Assembly: GCF_026151205.1 (NCBI RefSeq) | Contig: NC_087084.1 | Location: 9,885,453 to 9,949,452, forward strand | DNA from: Bolinopsis microptera | Taxonomy: Eukaryota > Ctenophora > Tentaculata > Lobata > Bolinopsidae | Direction: 5' to 3' | Length of the DNA: 64,000 nt | Shown here: positions 10,312 to 21,597 of the stretch, in pieces | Layout: each line of letters begins with the position of its first letter | Position numbering within the stretch: the stretch's first letter is position 1 | Position numbers and translations under genes: made by a program | Notes under the pieces: model-generated | Seen by the model: the letters and a program-made list of their open reading frames with translations, nothing else | The model's database searches: none | What the model was told of the DNA's origin: nothing

Positions 10312-10542
10312 CTAAGGTATTTGCTTTACAGTTTGTACTTTAATTGTTAGCTTTCTAATTTGCTGCTTTCCTTCATCATTTGTAGCATGTTTTTTGTAGC
10401 TTGAGGCACGATGGGGACACCTCACAAAGCACTGTCTGCTGTTAACCAATGGAGCGTCCTCAAACTCTACTGGACCGTGAAAAAAACGACACGCCGAGTT
10501 TAGTACCGGTTTGTTTCGACGTTCGGGAATCCTTTGGAGCAT
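10312..10542 (-). CDS. Uncharacterised small ORF beside a GACCAGGG-family unit
   Basis: A 76-codon frame with mixed composition (EFEDAPLVNSRQCFVRC, then a Lys-rich tail). Its start abuts a GACCAGGG-family left end at 10537. It may be a transposon fragment. No domain is recognised. Confidence 0.25.
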   Translation of the reverse strand: MLQRIPERRNKPVLNSACRFFHGPVEFEDAPLVNSRQCFVRCPHRASSYKKHATNDEGKQQIRKLTIKVQTVKQIP

Positions 10543-11159
10543 CTTTAGAGACCCTTAAAAAATTATAATTTTAAGGGTCATGTTTTCATTTTACAAAAAT
10601 CCTAGATGTATAGTAACAAGTCTGAAGAGTTGATTTATGGTATCTGGCTATGTGCCTGAATACCACCAACCAAACTATTGAGACTACTGTGTGAGAAACT
10701 GAGAAAAAATAAAGTTCTTACAGCTTTATTGAAGAGGGGGAATAGTTCCGTCACTGTAGGGCCCTAGTGGGGTCTGCGGCTCTGGCCCATTGCATTATAA
10801 TTCTCTTGAACTCGTTCTGGGACACCTGAGAATGGTATGACTTTACAGCAAAGCATGTCTTATCTCTATATATTCACCATATATATTATTTAATAATTGT
10901 ATCTTTCTGGGGAAAGAATTTCTATTGATGATTGCAGGGAAGTGGAACAGGTAGGTTATTGTGTTTCTATAGTTGGGGAATTATGGACGAGCAAAGGGGG
11001 ATACTATGCGTACTGGGTACGGAGGAACTGAGGAAGAGGGTGCGAGCCGTGAGGTAAAGTCCCACATGAGCGGTCCATTTGGCAAAGCCTCTGACTAGAA
11101 ATATATCAATTAGATAGAAATCATCTTGTTCTTATATCTGAAAAACAGTGCAATATAAC

Positions 11160-11345
11160 GCGGAGATCTGGTCACTCGGACCAGGGGCTGGGACACACAG
11201 AAGGTCAATAATGTAATAGCCATAACTATTAATTAGGTTAACACAAAACTTTCTCCCCCCTTATTTCTCCTTCCTACTTTATCCTTCCTACTAACCCGAA
11301 CATGTTTGCGTGTTGATTTAGCTGGTGCTCTAATTTCGTGTTGAT
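11160..11345. repeat. GACCAGGG-family repeat, right part
   Basis: Diverged copy running from GGAGATCTGGTCACTCGGACC through AACCCGAACATGTTTGCGTG. It keeps the pyrimidine-rich CTTTCTCC tracts. Confidence 0.7.
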
Positions 11346-11691
11346 TTCACAAATCCATTATCTTGATTTTCGTAAATATTTCAGTAGAACTTGTTTATTA
11401 TATGCCTCATAATAATGAATTCGTTAAAAATACGTTTCCAATCATCAATTAATTCGTTTGAATTGTAGGTGACCATAAGCATGTTTAGGAATTATCAGAT
11501 CTTTAGGAAGTGTATTGTTAGCTACTTCAGATTTGTGTAAAGTTTGATAGAGTAATAAGTTATACAGGAATAAAACAGTTGTGTAAAATGAATTACCGAG
11601 GCAGTGTGTTAATTCACACTTCGTTAGACACGGGAGCTTTCAGTTTCCTCTGCAGCATTATACACTTGTTTAACGTGTCCCCGGATCCTCG

Positions 11692-11733
11692 TTAAGCCAC
11701 TAACTGATCCTCGCGGATCAGTTAGTGGCTTAA
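11692..11733. repeat. Perfect 19-bp hairpin with TTAA ends
   Basis: Arms TTAAGCCACTAACTGATCC and its exact complement flank a four-base TCGC loop. The hairpin is perfect and begins and ends with TTAA. It has no T-run, so it is not a terminator. It may be a miniature element, an excision footprint or a structured RNA. Confidence 0.95.
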
Positions 11734-11734
11734 C

Positions 11735-14230
11735 CTTTAACTACGATTACAATAACTATAAAAAGATAGTAAGATAATAAAATAATTATATAGATTATAG
11801 CACATCGTTTATTGTTTTCTGTAAAGTAGCTTTGTCGAAGTGAAGAAGTTGTCCAGGTAGACTCCAGGTCCATGGCCAAATGACACCTGGTATTCTGATT
11901 GGCTCCCCTTCCCTTGATATATTTCGCAGCTGAACACATATCCATTAGGAATGAAGAAGCCCGTTTAGACAAGAGTTTTTTTTTCAGCACAAGGATAAAA
12001 TACGTAACATAGTGTCAGTCATATTATATCAACTGGTAGAAAAGTGATTAAAACTTAAAGTCAACTCTTGGAACGTATATCGGAAAACAGCTTCACAAAG
12101 ATTTAACATACCTCTTACATAATGCACTTCATTTTCGAATATTTTTGTCCTCATTTCACTTCTGAAACCCGGCTGTTCTAACTGGAACAGCACCTTTGGG
12201 TGGTTCGTTTACTGTCCTGACTCCTGACTCCTGGGTCTAACCTGTTTAAATATCACACCTCTTTATTCTTAGAAGGAATACAAGGAATACAAGGAATACA
12301 AATTTTAAATCTTGAGCTGCAATAGTAACTGTCAAGAAAATAAATATAATAATATCACAATTCGCCCCTCTCCATACCAATGATATTAATATTAACAAAT
12401 ATAAATGGAATTTGACATTATTAATAGTGATTGCAGTGCTTGTACTGGAACCCTGAGAATGTCATACCGTATAAGGACCTCATCTGTCTGGTGTCTATTC
12501 ATCAAAATAAGAAGTCAATTGATTAATAGAATGAATTAATATAATGCTTTCGTCGATAGTGAGATATTCCTGGATTGTAGCTGTTAAGGTGCTTTTTAAC
12601 CTCTTCGATCTGTAAAACAGTTACGATCCTCCGATTGTTTCCTCTTTTTCCAAATATTATTCTTTTAAAATTAATAAATCATAACAAAGCAATAACGTGT
12701 TAAAAAACCCTTAGCAACCCATAAAACCACTAAAATGCCATTACATTGTGTCCATCTCCAGATTGAGCCCTGGAATGAGTATACCTTCTGTATACAGAAC
12801 ACATTTATGCTTTATTTGTAGGGTATTAACCCCATCTATATCTAAGCTTAGGAATAGAAAAGTCAGCTAATGAAGATAACACATTGACTATTGCCTGTAG
12901 CATAGTAGCGAAGAGCAACGAAAAGGAAATAACTGGAAACTCTGTTTTTTCATTGATGTTGCTATAAGCGGCCCTGTTTGCGATGCTTCTTAGTCTACTA
13001 CCTCATTGTATCGCCCTTTACCGCAGCTGACGCACAGCCCCTTTTTGCAAAGTTGTTTAATAAAAACAATAATTACTAATAAAATCTTCATTCCAGGTTG
13101 AACAATCTTTTCCGCACTAAAGTCTTTAACGTCAAAGTTTGCAGGAAGATTTTTAGCTGGGCTGGGCTGACCTGACTCTTCATAATGTCAATCCTCTTTT
13201 TTCTCAAAGTTAACTCTGCGATCGTTCTGAACGTTCACTCAAATTTAAGCCGTCCCCTGTCTTTCAAAGAATTCTCTATCGCTGCGAACTTTAGCTGCAT
13301 AAATAAGGGTAAAACAATAATTCGTAATAATAATCAATTATTAATAATGAAATAATTCTAGTAACTGACCATGGTTCTCTCAATGGAATCATAACGATGA
13401 ACAGACTTGAGGAAGGAGGGCGGTATAAGTCTGAAGAATGACAATTATAAGTATAAAAATATGATAAATCTAATTACAACGCCGAATACCCGTTCTTCAC
13501 CAACTCTTCACCAACTCTTCTGGCTCACTGAACCCTTCCTTTCTAACACAGCCGAAAAATAGCGATAAGAGGATTACATTCTGTGTAACATTATAATAAA
13601 CCCTGTGTTAATTATCAACGCAGGATTAACTTTTAATAGAGTAATTTGAATATAATAATTCATATGCACGTCAATAGGTATTCTCAAATTATTATTTAAA
13701 ATTTGAATATAACTTACTCTCCAACATGTCCCTTGGCAGGTTGAAAAACTCCTCTTCTAACCCCTGGTTAACCAGAGCGGTGCACTTTGTACTAACAGCC
13801 ACTCTGGCAACCAGGAATTACCAAAAGAGCCACAGTCATTAGTAGTACAATCGTGTTTCTAGAAAGGTTAGTTTTAGTTTTCTTTTTTGAACCGGTATGC
13901 TTTGTTATGGGAACCGGACATTTTGCCCGTTGCTTAGCTAAATATCGACTTTGTCTTCTTTTTTGATAGAAATGCGAAATAATTACCGTAGGGAGTAGTG
14001 TCCATGTGCAAGTGACCTCTTTGACTTATCCTCGTAAAAGTACCGCTTATCATCGTAGCAACTACCGGCATTACGCTCTGTTTCAATGGTGTAGATCTGA
14101 TGACCCCTGGACTTTTAGGTCCTCTGTCTCACAGCACTGTTCTCTTGACCATTCAGACAAGCCAAATAACGCTTTATGAGTGAGAACACGGTCCAACACA
14201 TGTTTCTTGAAACCAGAACCTGCTGCCTCA
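11735..14230. other. Long stretch without a recognisable gene
   Basis: AT-rich, mostly unique in this window. There is a short tandem repeat at 12272-12302 (three units of AAGGAATACA). A diverged repeat at 12748-12830 shares CCATCTCCAGATTGAGCCC with 14438-14520. The 86-codon minus-strand frame at 11730-11990 turns into AT-rich hydrophobic translation and is not convincing. Confidence 0.5.
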
Positions 14231-14240
14231 CGACTTTCAC

Positions 14241-14570
14241 TCAAGTCATCATCTGTGTTACTGTTCTTGGAGGTTGAGGTATTAACGTTTGGGATGATTC
14301 CCCCTTATTCTGGATCTCACTGAAGATACAGAAGTTGAGATAAAGCCTCAGTTTTGAATTACCTCTTAAATTTTGGAAACCCGAAATTTTGTCCAATACG
14401 TTGCACAGCTCAAAATCGACTGTGTCTTCTTTTTGAGTCCATCTCCAGATTGAGCCCTGGAGTGAGTATACTTTCTGTATGCAGGACACATTTGTGTTTT
14501 CTTTGTCGGGTAATCCCCGATTTCCCGGGGTCATGCTCCTCTTTGTAATTAACGATATTATAATCGTCAA
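14241..14570 (-). CDS. Uncharacterised possible exon in a diverged repeat
   Basis: A 109-codon minus-strand frame with fairly coding-like composition (RGLPDKENTNVSCIQKVYSL, then ELCNVLDKISGFQNLRGN). Its middle overlaps a repeat also seen at 12748-12830, where a similar peptide (CSVYR) is found but the frame is broken. No domain is recognised. Confidence 0.3.
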   Translation of the reverse strand: MTIIISLITKRSMTPGNRGLPDKENTNVSCIQKVYSLQGSIWRWTQKEDTVDFELCNVLDKISGFQNLRGNSKLRLYLNFCIFSEIQNKGESSQTLIPQPPRTVTQMMT

Positions 14571-14861
14571 TTAGGCTCCACAAACCTATCCCGTTAAAAA
14601 GAAGATTATTCTTTAAAAAATAATAAATCTAAACAAAGCAATGTGTTATAACAACCCACAAAATCAATAAACATTTATTACAGTGATATGAAATATTAAT
14701 ACATTTTTTCTATAGTCCGACGAACATGAAGATTACTGTTGTTTGGACCCATATTCTCATATTCTTTAATCTTGATTCCTTGCAAGCTTTAGTTAAAGAC
14801 AGTAAAAGACCAATAGTAGTTGTAAACAGCATATTTGTAACAATAATTAGAGTATACACTA

Positions 14862-15003
14862 TACAGGAGGGCCAAAAGAGATCTCGTATTACCATCTCCG
14901 CTCTTCTTAGTCTCTTCTTATAGGAGTCCAGTTCCCAGATATCGCTTTCATTCAAATCATCGTCGCGGTTAAGTCCTTTACCATAATCAGTCTCACTATC
15001 TGT
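14862..15003 (-). CDS. Possible acidic exon with donor site
   Basis: The minus-strand frame reads DSETDYGKGLNRDDDLNESD then DSYKKRLRRAEMVIRDLFWP. A GTATAG donor-like site follows near 14862, after which translation becomes AT-rich and hydrophobic. It lies 60 bp downstream (minus strand) of the acidic ORF cassette at 15.06-15.4 kb and may be part of the same element. Unrecognised. Confidence 0.3.
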
Positions 15004-15061
15004 ATAATTCTTCTACTAAATGTCCCAGTGCAGCCTAAACCGGTTCTTTTGCGATAGTCAA

Positions 15062-15400
15062 AACGATAGTAGATTAAAGGACTCAGCCTTTTTCCAAAAA
15101 TTTTTGCTCATGATGATATCCTTGATTTTTTGATACAAGTCCTTGATCTTCTTGGGGGACTGGGTAATCCGATCTTTGACGGCTGGAGCAACGTTCGCCT
15201 TTTCTAGATAGTCACGGTTTTTATCATGGACACAGGCACAGCTGAACCTTCACTCTGTCTTTTTTGCCTGTCTCATCACCATTTCTCTCATCTGCGTGTT
15301 CATCATTAATTTGTTTCTCATCTGAATTTTGTGTCACATCTGCGTGTTCATCATTAATTTGTGGTTCTCAGAAGCTACAAAGTTTTTCACTACTTGCAAA
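15062..15400 (-). pseudogene. Acidic transposon ORF, broken copy of 48586-48963
   Basis: Near-identical to 48691-49020. In the 48-kb copy the frame is open for 125 codons. Here single-base differences (including loss of a T near 15220 and 15260) break it. The protein is charged and acidic (DEHADERNGDETGKKRQSEG, then KKTKDLYQKIKDIIMSKNFW). Function unknown. Confidence 0.55.
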
Positions 15401-15638
15401 GAGTTATCAGTGACTTCATGTGACCCTAGATACAACTTTACAGCGTACCTAGAAAAAGAGGCTCCTATTTTATGCACATAAGCTGCTCATGTGGGCCAGG
15501 TCTTCCACCATAATATGTTTGGAGCAGTTAACTTTCCCCTTCCTTCTTTCTCCTTCTTTCAACTGCGGTATTGATTTTACAAGTTATTAATGTGAGCGTC
15601 ACAGTGGATATTAAAGCAAGACAAATCCAAGCTCTTCT

Positions 15639-15980
15639 TTAAATTCTCCAATCTGTTTTTAACTTAAAATAATTACTAATAGTTTTAATCAATATATTAA
15701 GGCAATCGATATTATTTTTACGCAGAATATTTGTCGTATGACTCTTATTATAACGTGTAATGTTGCCTCTCTGAGCAAAGTTCTCGTTGCATAAGTCACA
15801 CGGATATCGTTGACCATCATGGGTTTTAACATGACTATTGAGTCTATGTTTATCTGTGTAGTCGCGACCACACTTCGCACAATAGTGCGCTGGTCGACCC
15901 GCTCGAGCTCTGTGAGATGTTCTCACATGCTTGCGGAGATTTGCGGCACAGCTGTACTGTTTCCCAAAAATCTCGCACAC
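15639..15980 (-). pseudogene. C2H2 zinc-finger cassette, copy 1
   Basis: The frame encodes three consecutive C2H2-like fingers. Finger 1 has lost its second Cys (CEIFGKQYS, versus CEIC in copy 2). Finger 2 is intact (CAKCGRDYTDKHRLNSHVKTH). Finger 3 has Tyr where the first His is expected (CDLCNENFAQRGNITRYNKSH). Such arrays bind DNA or RNA. Being one of four cassettes in the window, each inside a longer repeat, it is transposon-borne rather than a single-copy host gene. The ORF start at 15980 is internal; upstream coding is absent or diverged here. Confidence 0.7.
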
Positions 15981-16124
15981 GTGTCCTCATTTTCCAACGT
16001 AGTCATCAGCAGACTCTGCTTGCATTGTCCGAACCTCAGTTAAATATGTTACAAACTCTTACAAAATGTTCTGTACCACATTGTCCGGATCCGAATATTA
16101 TAAATTATTTTATATCAATATTTT

Positions 16125-16315
16125 TTGAATGATGTCATTACACAAACTGGTCAGTACAACGATTCCAGTTTTATCAGCAAATTGCAAGTTGCTTTCCCCA
16201 AACTAGCCTATAAGCTGCTTCTTCATAAACGGGTGACTATATGGAAATTGGAAGTTCATTATGCGTTGTTGTAATGACAATAGGATCAGTAATACTGGGT
16301 TCAGCAATATAAGGT
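16125..16315 (-). repeat. Copy of the 2670-2845 coding fragment
   Basis: Matches 2670-2845 with a 10-bp duplication (ATTGGAAGTTC). The minus-strand peptide around GYFGESNLRFVDK is shared in part. It lies directly beside the short repeat at 16027-16105, showing how the elements are shuffled. Confidence 0.65.
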
Positions 16316-16524
16316 GAAATGCTCAAATCAGTAGGCGGTGCAATTTGAACATTCTCATTCAAGTCACGTTCATACAGGTAACTGACGGTTCTCTTCTATC
16401 CTGTTCGGTGTCAATAACATCTGCAAAATATAATTACAATATTGCTGTCGGGGCTCTACCCTCGATTACAGTTCAAGGGATTATAATTTAACTGAAGATT
16501 TTAACTACCGGTTTGTTTTAACTT

Positions 16525-16760
16525 TGGGAATCTGAATCGGCCAATTCAATCCTTCTTGTTTCACCAAATCGTTTTTGATTTCTTTTACAGCTTCATCAAG
16601 TGACTTCTTGTAGACCGAGAAAGGTGAACCTCGTTGCAAATATGATGCCGAAATTTGCGCCATTGCACCAAGAGCATAATTCTCATTTCTCGTCCATCGT
16701 TTAGCTTATGGTTTACTTCATTGTCTGACGCTGGATTGTTTCTTTTGATACTTCTTGCGG
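16525..16760 (-). pseudogene. Uncharacterised repeat-borne coding fragment
   Basis: Minus-strand frames give NDGREN..YALGAMAQISASYLQ and, shifted, FSVYKKSLDEAVKEIKNDLV then EGLNWPIQIPKVK. The same peptides occur at 9235-9290 and 9645-9740. The coding-like composition kept in two copies suggests a real transposon protein, unrecognised. Confidence 0.4.
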
Positions 16761-17157
16761 CATCTTTAGAGACCCTTAAAAAATTACAATTTTAAGGGTC
16801 ATGTTTTATGTATAGAAAAATCCTAGATGTAAAATAGCAAGTCTGAAGAGTTAATTAATGGTATATTTAAGATGGAGATCTGATCACTAGGACCAGGGTC
16901 GTGGCTGGGACACGCATAAAGTTAATAATTTAATTATAGCCGTAATAAGGTTAACACTGAACTTTCTCCTTCCTTCTTTTTCCTTCCTACTTTCTCCTTC
17001 CTACTAACCCGAACATGTTTGCGTGTTGATTTAGCTTGTGCTTTAATTTCGTGTTGACTTAACAAATATAATTATAAGAGTTATTTAATATTGATTGTTG
17101 TGAAACTTTTGGTAAAACTTGTTTATAATATGCTTCGCAATAAATACAATTCGTTAG
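16740..17157. repeat. GACCAGGG-family repeat, fullest copy, interrupted by a hAT-type insertion
   Basis: Runs from TTTCTTTTGATACTTCTTGCG to TACAATTCGTTAG, where the 17158-17746 element begins. The repeat then resumes at 17755 with CCGTGCGTTTTATTATTC, matching 7577-7610. Confidence 0.85.
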
Positions 17158-17746
17158 CTACGATGGCAAGTACGTACGGTACATGGCTTTAAGTATGTAC
17201 GGTACAGCTACTTTTAAAGGTATGTACCGTACAGGCACTGTAAGGTACAATTTTTTTCCAAATTTTTAGAATCAACTTCAGTGAATTACTTGCAATTTTT
17301 GATCAGTATTATCATCATAATTTTTGAGATAGAAGTCGAAAATAAACACAGTGGTTAAAACAATAAAAGATTTCAGAGGAAAATGTGTGTACCGGATCGC
17401 TCTTAACCGGTACTGCACTACTACTGCTTGTAATTATCGTTAAACTCAAAGCTTCATCCTTTTGTTGCAGTATACGAACACCAGCTTTTCAGCTAGCTCA
17501 GGTCGCAACCTTAATCTACGCTTGTCCATAATATACTCGTAATCTCTAAAATTGGTTTCACAAATTGACGAAGAACTTAAAACACTGAATACTATGTGGG
17601 CCAACTGTTTAAGCAGAAAAAGTTCTCCTCCAAAAAATTTCCAGTATATTGACGGATTAATAAGCTTTGTACCTTTCAGCCTACTTTATTAAGTACGTAC
17701 CGTACAGCTAATTTAACGGTACGTACCGTACGTACTTGCCATCTTA
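17158..17746. mobile_element. 589-bp hAT-type miniature element with 8-bp TSD
   Basis: Flanked by TTCGTTAG at 17150-17157 and 17747-17754. The unoccupied sequence with one TTCGTTAG is present at 7569-7576. Terminal inverted repeats start CTACGATGGCAAGTACGTAC on the left and CTAAGATGGCAAGTACGTAC on the right. Variants of GTACGTACCGTAC are repeated inside both ends as subterminal motifs, the sort of sites hAT transposases bind. The 8-bp duplication indicates the hAT superfamily. No transposase is encoded, so it is non-autonomous. Confidence 0.9.
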
Positions 17747-17889
17747 GTTCGTTAGCCGTGCGTTTTATTATTCTGCAGTTGCCTTAGTAGACCGTCTACT
17801 AGACGTTACCTCACATCGAATACCATTTAAAGCGTTCCAGCTTGCCATGTTTACAGGTCCGATATTGTCCGATATTGTTGTTTGCAAAT

Positions 17890-18225
17890 CTGTCAATTTT
17901 TCGGAAGGCTGGCCCAATACATAATACTTATACATGAGTGCAAGTTATCAGTATCATTGGATATTTTCTTGAGTACCTGAACGAAAACAATTTTTAAAAA
18001 ATCACTATTTCAAGTACAATGATCACCTGCAATGTCTTGTAGGTGGAGACCATGACTTTTGCTGGTTGAAAATCAACGTCCTTGGCATCTCTAGGGTCAG
18101 CGTAACTTTGATGGCTTGTCGAATCCTCGCTTAGGTAAACAGCCTGCCGATAATGAGCAATGATACAGTTATCTACGATCAATGTCTGATAAGCGACCAT
18201 ATTTTATGGTCCTTGGTCTACTCTC
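17890..18225. other. No complete gene; short fragment related to 58742-59119
   Basis: 18045-18125 on the minus strand encodes FQPAKVMVST, like FKPAKVTVST in the 58.8-kb frame, so it is a diverged fragment of the same repeat-borne protein. Confidence 0.4.
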
Positions 18226-18228
18226 AGT

Positions 18229-18560
18229 TTTATGAGAACGGTGCTTATTTCTCATACCTTTGCCAACTAAATGATTAATTGAAATGATATCTTAGTTACA
18301 ATTACAATGTAAGCCTTTATTATCTTCTATTCTTGTGAGATACTTCCTCTCTATACGATAGTTTAAAAAAGAAATTACCCTTCCCTTCAGAAGGTGACAT
18401 ATTGGCTAATAGTAATGATTAGGTTATAGATCTCAAGATCCGAGATGCTCCCTACTAAACACTAAAACATAATTAAGTTAACTTTCTCCTTCCTTCTTTC
18501 TCCATTTTCCAACTGTGGTATTGATTGTACAAGTTATTAATGTGAGCGTTAGGAGGGCGT
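18229..18560. repeat. Zinc-finger cassette flank, solo copy
   Basis: Shares CAACTAAATxATTAATTGAAATGATATC, the CCATACAxAxGGTGxxATATTGGCTAATAG motif and the CTTTCTCCTTCCTTC tract with 18785-19090, 33780-34000 and 46440-46800. In the last two it directly precedes a zinc-finger frame. Here the frame itself is missing. Confidence 0.7.
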
Positions 18561-18784
18561 TGCATTCAGAGCTCAGTTCTCTTCCAGTCACCATTTCATT
18601 AGTCACTACAATCTCTGTGTATTCTACGGTGAGAGTATCATTAGCACATTGAGAGTATTATCAGGTTACCTGATGTGAGTTCTTCTATGATAAAAGCTGT
18701 AGGGGGGGGAGGGGGGTTCGACACAATAGCGCGGGCGGGGGTATCAGAACATTCCTCACTGTTATGAGACATATCTGCTCCTGG

Positions 18785-19090
18785 AAAATAATAAGTAAAT
18801 AATCAATTGAAATGATATCTTGGTTACAATTACAATGTAAGTTTTTACTATCTTGTATTCTTGTGAGATACTTCCCCTCCATACAATAATTTAAAAACAA
18901 GAGATCACCCTTCCATACAGAAGGTGACATATTGGCTAATAGTGGCATAGTGGCCAATAGTCATGATTAGGTGATATAAATATCAAGATCCGTGATGCTC
19001 CCTATTGAACACTAAAATATTATTAAGTTAACTTTCTCCTTCCTTCTTTCTCCTTCTTCCAATTGCGGTATTGATTTTACAAATCTATTA
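18785..19090. repeat. Zinc-finger cassette flank, second solo copy
   Basis: Tandem-like neighbour of 18229-18560 in the same orientation, again without the finger-coding part. A G-rich tract (18701-18717) separates them. Confidence 0.7.
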
Positions 19091-19252
19091 ATAAGATAAT
19101 TATTAAAGATATTTTAGATCTCACGTTACCTTCTATAGTGCAAGTTTCAAAGTGGAAATTATGGTATCTTACTCCATGAAGTTATTCATGGCGTTGTTGA
19201 TTTCTTATTCTCTCGTATTTTGTGTACACCTATGACACTAAGACTAAAGAAA

Positions 19253-19440
19253 CTAATGACAAATATAACAATAACAAAGTAATGACGACTTGTGCCCGTT
19301 GTGCTGTTCCTTGAATGTGCCCTCTGTCATTCCGATGTAGTGGTATTTCTCATTTTCTGTACGGAGGGTCGCCATCCTCATTTCTCCACTGTCAATTAGG
19401 ACAGTAGCTCTTCTGAATCTAACTTTTCGTCCTTCCAACT
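19253..19440 (-). pseudogene. GIY-YIG endonuclease fragment, Penelope type, fused to Harbinger-like sequence
   Basis: The frame contains YHYIGMTEGTFKEQHNGHKS, the core of GIY-YIG domains found in Penelope-like elements (YIG-x-TEGTFK-x-R-x-x-x-H). The Arg expected after FKE is Gln here. It is preceded by SGEMR, also typical. The first 20 residues (EGRKVRFRRATVLI) match the N-terminus of the Harbinger Myb-like frame at 23.4 kb, so the 61-codon frame appears to be a chance fusion of two elements. Confidence 0.55.
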
Positions 19441-19719
19441 GAGATCCGAAGTTAAACAGGATTTAGAGCCTTCTTAAATGGTTTAAAGTCTGGTAAGATT
19501 GGTACAAATTGCGCAGTTTTTGTGTGCTTTATAATCTCAATATCCCTGGTGCTTATTTATTTAATTTATAATATATTATTCAATTTTTCTCTTTATCCTC
19601 TTCTTCCTCTAAGTCCTGCGAATCATTTTCATTGACAGTCTTAAGTGCAACATAATATGTTATGCCGCATAACATATGCGTTTTTAGTCCATCTTGCTTT
19701 CTGTTTAGTGAATAAAAGG

Positions 19720-19860
19720 CATCAGTAGGCATCTATTGCATGATATTTGGTGTCTCAAAAGAAAAATAGATATGAAAAAAGGATAAAAAAGAAAACGAAA
19801 AAGAAATGATAAAAAAAGATAAGAAACAAAACGAAAAAGAAATGATAAGAACGCCCTTAT
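19720..19860. repeat. Purine-rich repeat (AAAAGAAAAATAGATATG family)
   Basis: The unit starting CAGTAGGCATCTATTGCATG and continuing as A/G-rich sequence with AAATGATxAxAAAAA recurs at 54690-54860 and 59150-59300. Phe-rich ORFs on its minus strand are translations of this simple sequence. Confidence 0.8.
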
Positions 19861-20479
19861 TTCCATTAGGGCGTCAAACTCTTGATGGTGATATGTGTTG
19901 GTTCTATTATTTTCTGAGTAAAAACATGATTAAACCAATATGCTAAGTAGTGTGAGTCTTTTGGAATTTCCAAACTAGTTGGTAACTGTTTTTTCTGTTC
20001 AGATGAATATTTTTCAGCTATACTTCTCACAAGGACTTTTGTATAATATAGATATAACAAGTGAAAGGCTTAGTTGAGGTCCACAAACTTCAGATTGTGC
20101 ATTGGTGACTTAAACTAGTTTTATGCATGCAACTGTCATCTTCCCTCAAGTGTTTTCCTAATAAAAATAATTTAAAGTTAAGTAAAAAGTAAAAATGTAA
20201 AAATGTGAGACGTTAGCTATAACTTTATGGAAACTAAAACACTGAAATAGCGTACAACCAAACTAATGTCCACTACTAATACAAGGTACAAAATGTAGGG
20301 CATAAACATAACAGAGTGAAACGGGCCAAATAAGAATAACAATACAACTCTTCACCCCAGCATCTAGCATGATGTAATACCACACCAGTGTAACGTTACA
20401 TCGGACTTGCCAAAACGAAGGTACCAGCAGTAATCTAATCGTCAAGCAAGTAGTCCAGTGGATCAATCATAGTAAATTT

Positions 20480-20950
20480 ATCTTTAAAGCCATGCTTCTG
20501 CGATATATGTCGGTATTTACTACTTAATAATTTCTTTTTAAATCCCAAATTAACAAAAGAGTTAAGCATTATCTCAACCGGTCTTTTAAAACCATTAAAA
20601 TTATTTCAAATCCTATAAAATCTAACGAGTTGAGAACCAAATACTCCAATGAGTGCATCTCTAGACATGTTACTACAATTAGGAGAATACTGAACGATTT
20701 TGAACAGAAAATCGTCCCGTTTATCATAAACTCTAACTAAAATGCCCCTCTTCTATAGATATATCCAAATCTAAAACATGAGCCTTGGTATCAACCTCAT
20801 TTTCCTTATTTAATTTCAAACTATCAGGATAAATCTTATTAACGTGTTCCTGGAAAACACCGTCAGTTAGATTTGAGTAAACACTAAACTTACTTATCAT
20901 TGCGAGAATCACACTCTCTGGATGAGCGCTATAGCCATTCCAGCAGACGT
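20480..20950 (-). pseudogene. Penelope-like reverse transcriptase, palm end and thumb
   Basis: The minus strand reads EHVNKIYPDSLKLNKENE then HVLDLDISIEEG, matching the palm segment where Penelope-like RTs have YPxxLxLxxTN and FLDLDI. After a frameshift near 20735 it continues with YDKRDDFLFKIVQYSPN, FGSQLVRFYRI (thumb: SQLxRYxRI) and NLGFKKKLLSSKY. One in-frame stop lies after FYRI. The YxDD-bearing part is missing; upstream of 20945 the sequence is another repeat shared with 47725-47805. Clearly a dead fragment. Confidence 0.75.
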
Positions 20951-21246
20951 ATCGTAATGCCAATTCCTGTTCGTTTTCGGGCACCTCGTTTCTGATGTTC
21001 TCTATCTCTTCGAAGAGATGAACTTCTCCTTGAACTCAATTTCTTGCTCAGACGTCAGTCGAAAAAGTCAAAAATGTACTCGACGATTGATAAAGCAAGG
21101 AAAATAAGTTATCGATACTCGGAGAGCATATTCGACTGATTCTAGGTCCCTATCGGCTATCTGGGCAACTGATTGAATTTAAAGACGTGTGGGAATAGTT
21201 TCCCTTAACTGCGAAAAAATAAAAAAGGCTATGTTAATTGACTCAC

Positions 21247-21377
21247 AAAATCTCTCGGGCCCATATCCTTCGAGTTGATATACGTAACAGCAGCCCGGTG
21301 TACGACCTTCGGGACGATTAAGAATTTGGAACCGTATTTCTTCCAGGTCTTGTGATGCCCAGATTTTTCGGAGGTAT
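21247..21377 (-). CDS. Candidate 131-bp internal exon
   Basis: On the minus strand a pyrimidine-rich acceptor (ATTCAATTTTAG) precedes 21377 and a consensus donor (GTGAGTC) follows 21247. The enclosed 131 bp is less AT-rich than its surroundings and open in two frames. One reads TWKKYGSKFLIVPKVVHRAA then TYINSKDMGPRDF; the other reads IWASQDLEEIRFQILNRPEG. It is not repeated elsewhere in the window. Function unknown; it could be a host exon or a transposon exon. Confidence 0.4.
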
Positions 21378-21597
21378 CTAAAATTGAATATAATTAAAGG
21401 AGGAGTCAAATCTGGTCTGAAGTGGTTACGAGCTTAGCATGGTCCTATTCAGGAATCGGGGAAGGTTCAATTAAAAGTTAAAATTTGTCGAAGCTTTGAC
21501 CTTATTTACAGTTATCTATAATACAGTGTTAACGTACAGAGTTAACGTAAGATTATTAGAAACAAAGATAATTTACCGTATTCGTTGTTTCTCAACT

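Noticed and set aside
14710-14955. Small membrane protein (hydrophobic C-terminal half)
   Set aside because: The hydrophobic part begins right after a donor-like GTATAG and is AT-rich, so it is more likely intron translation.
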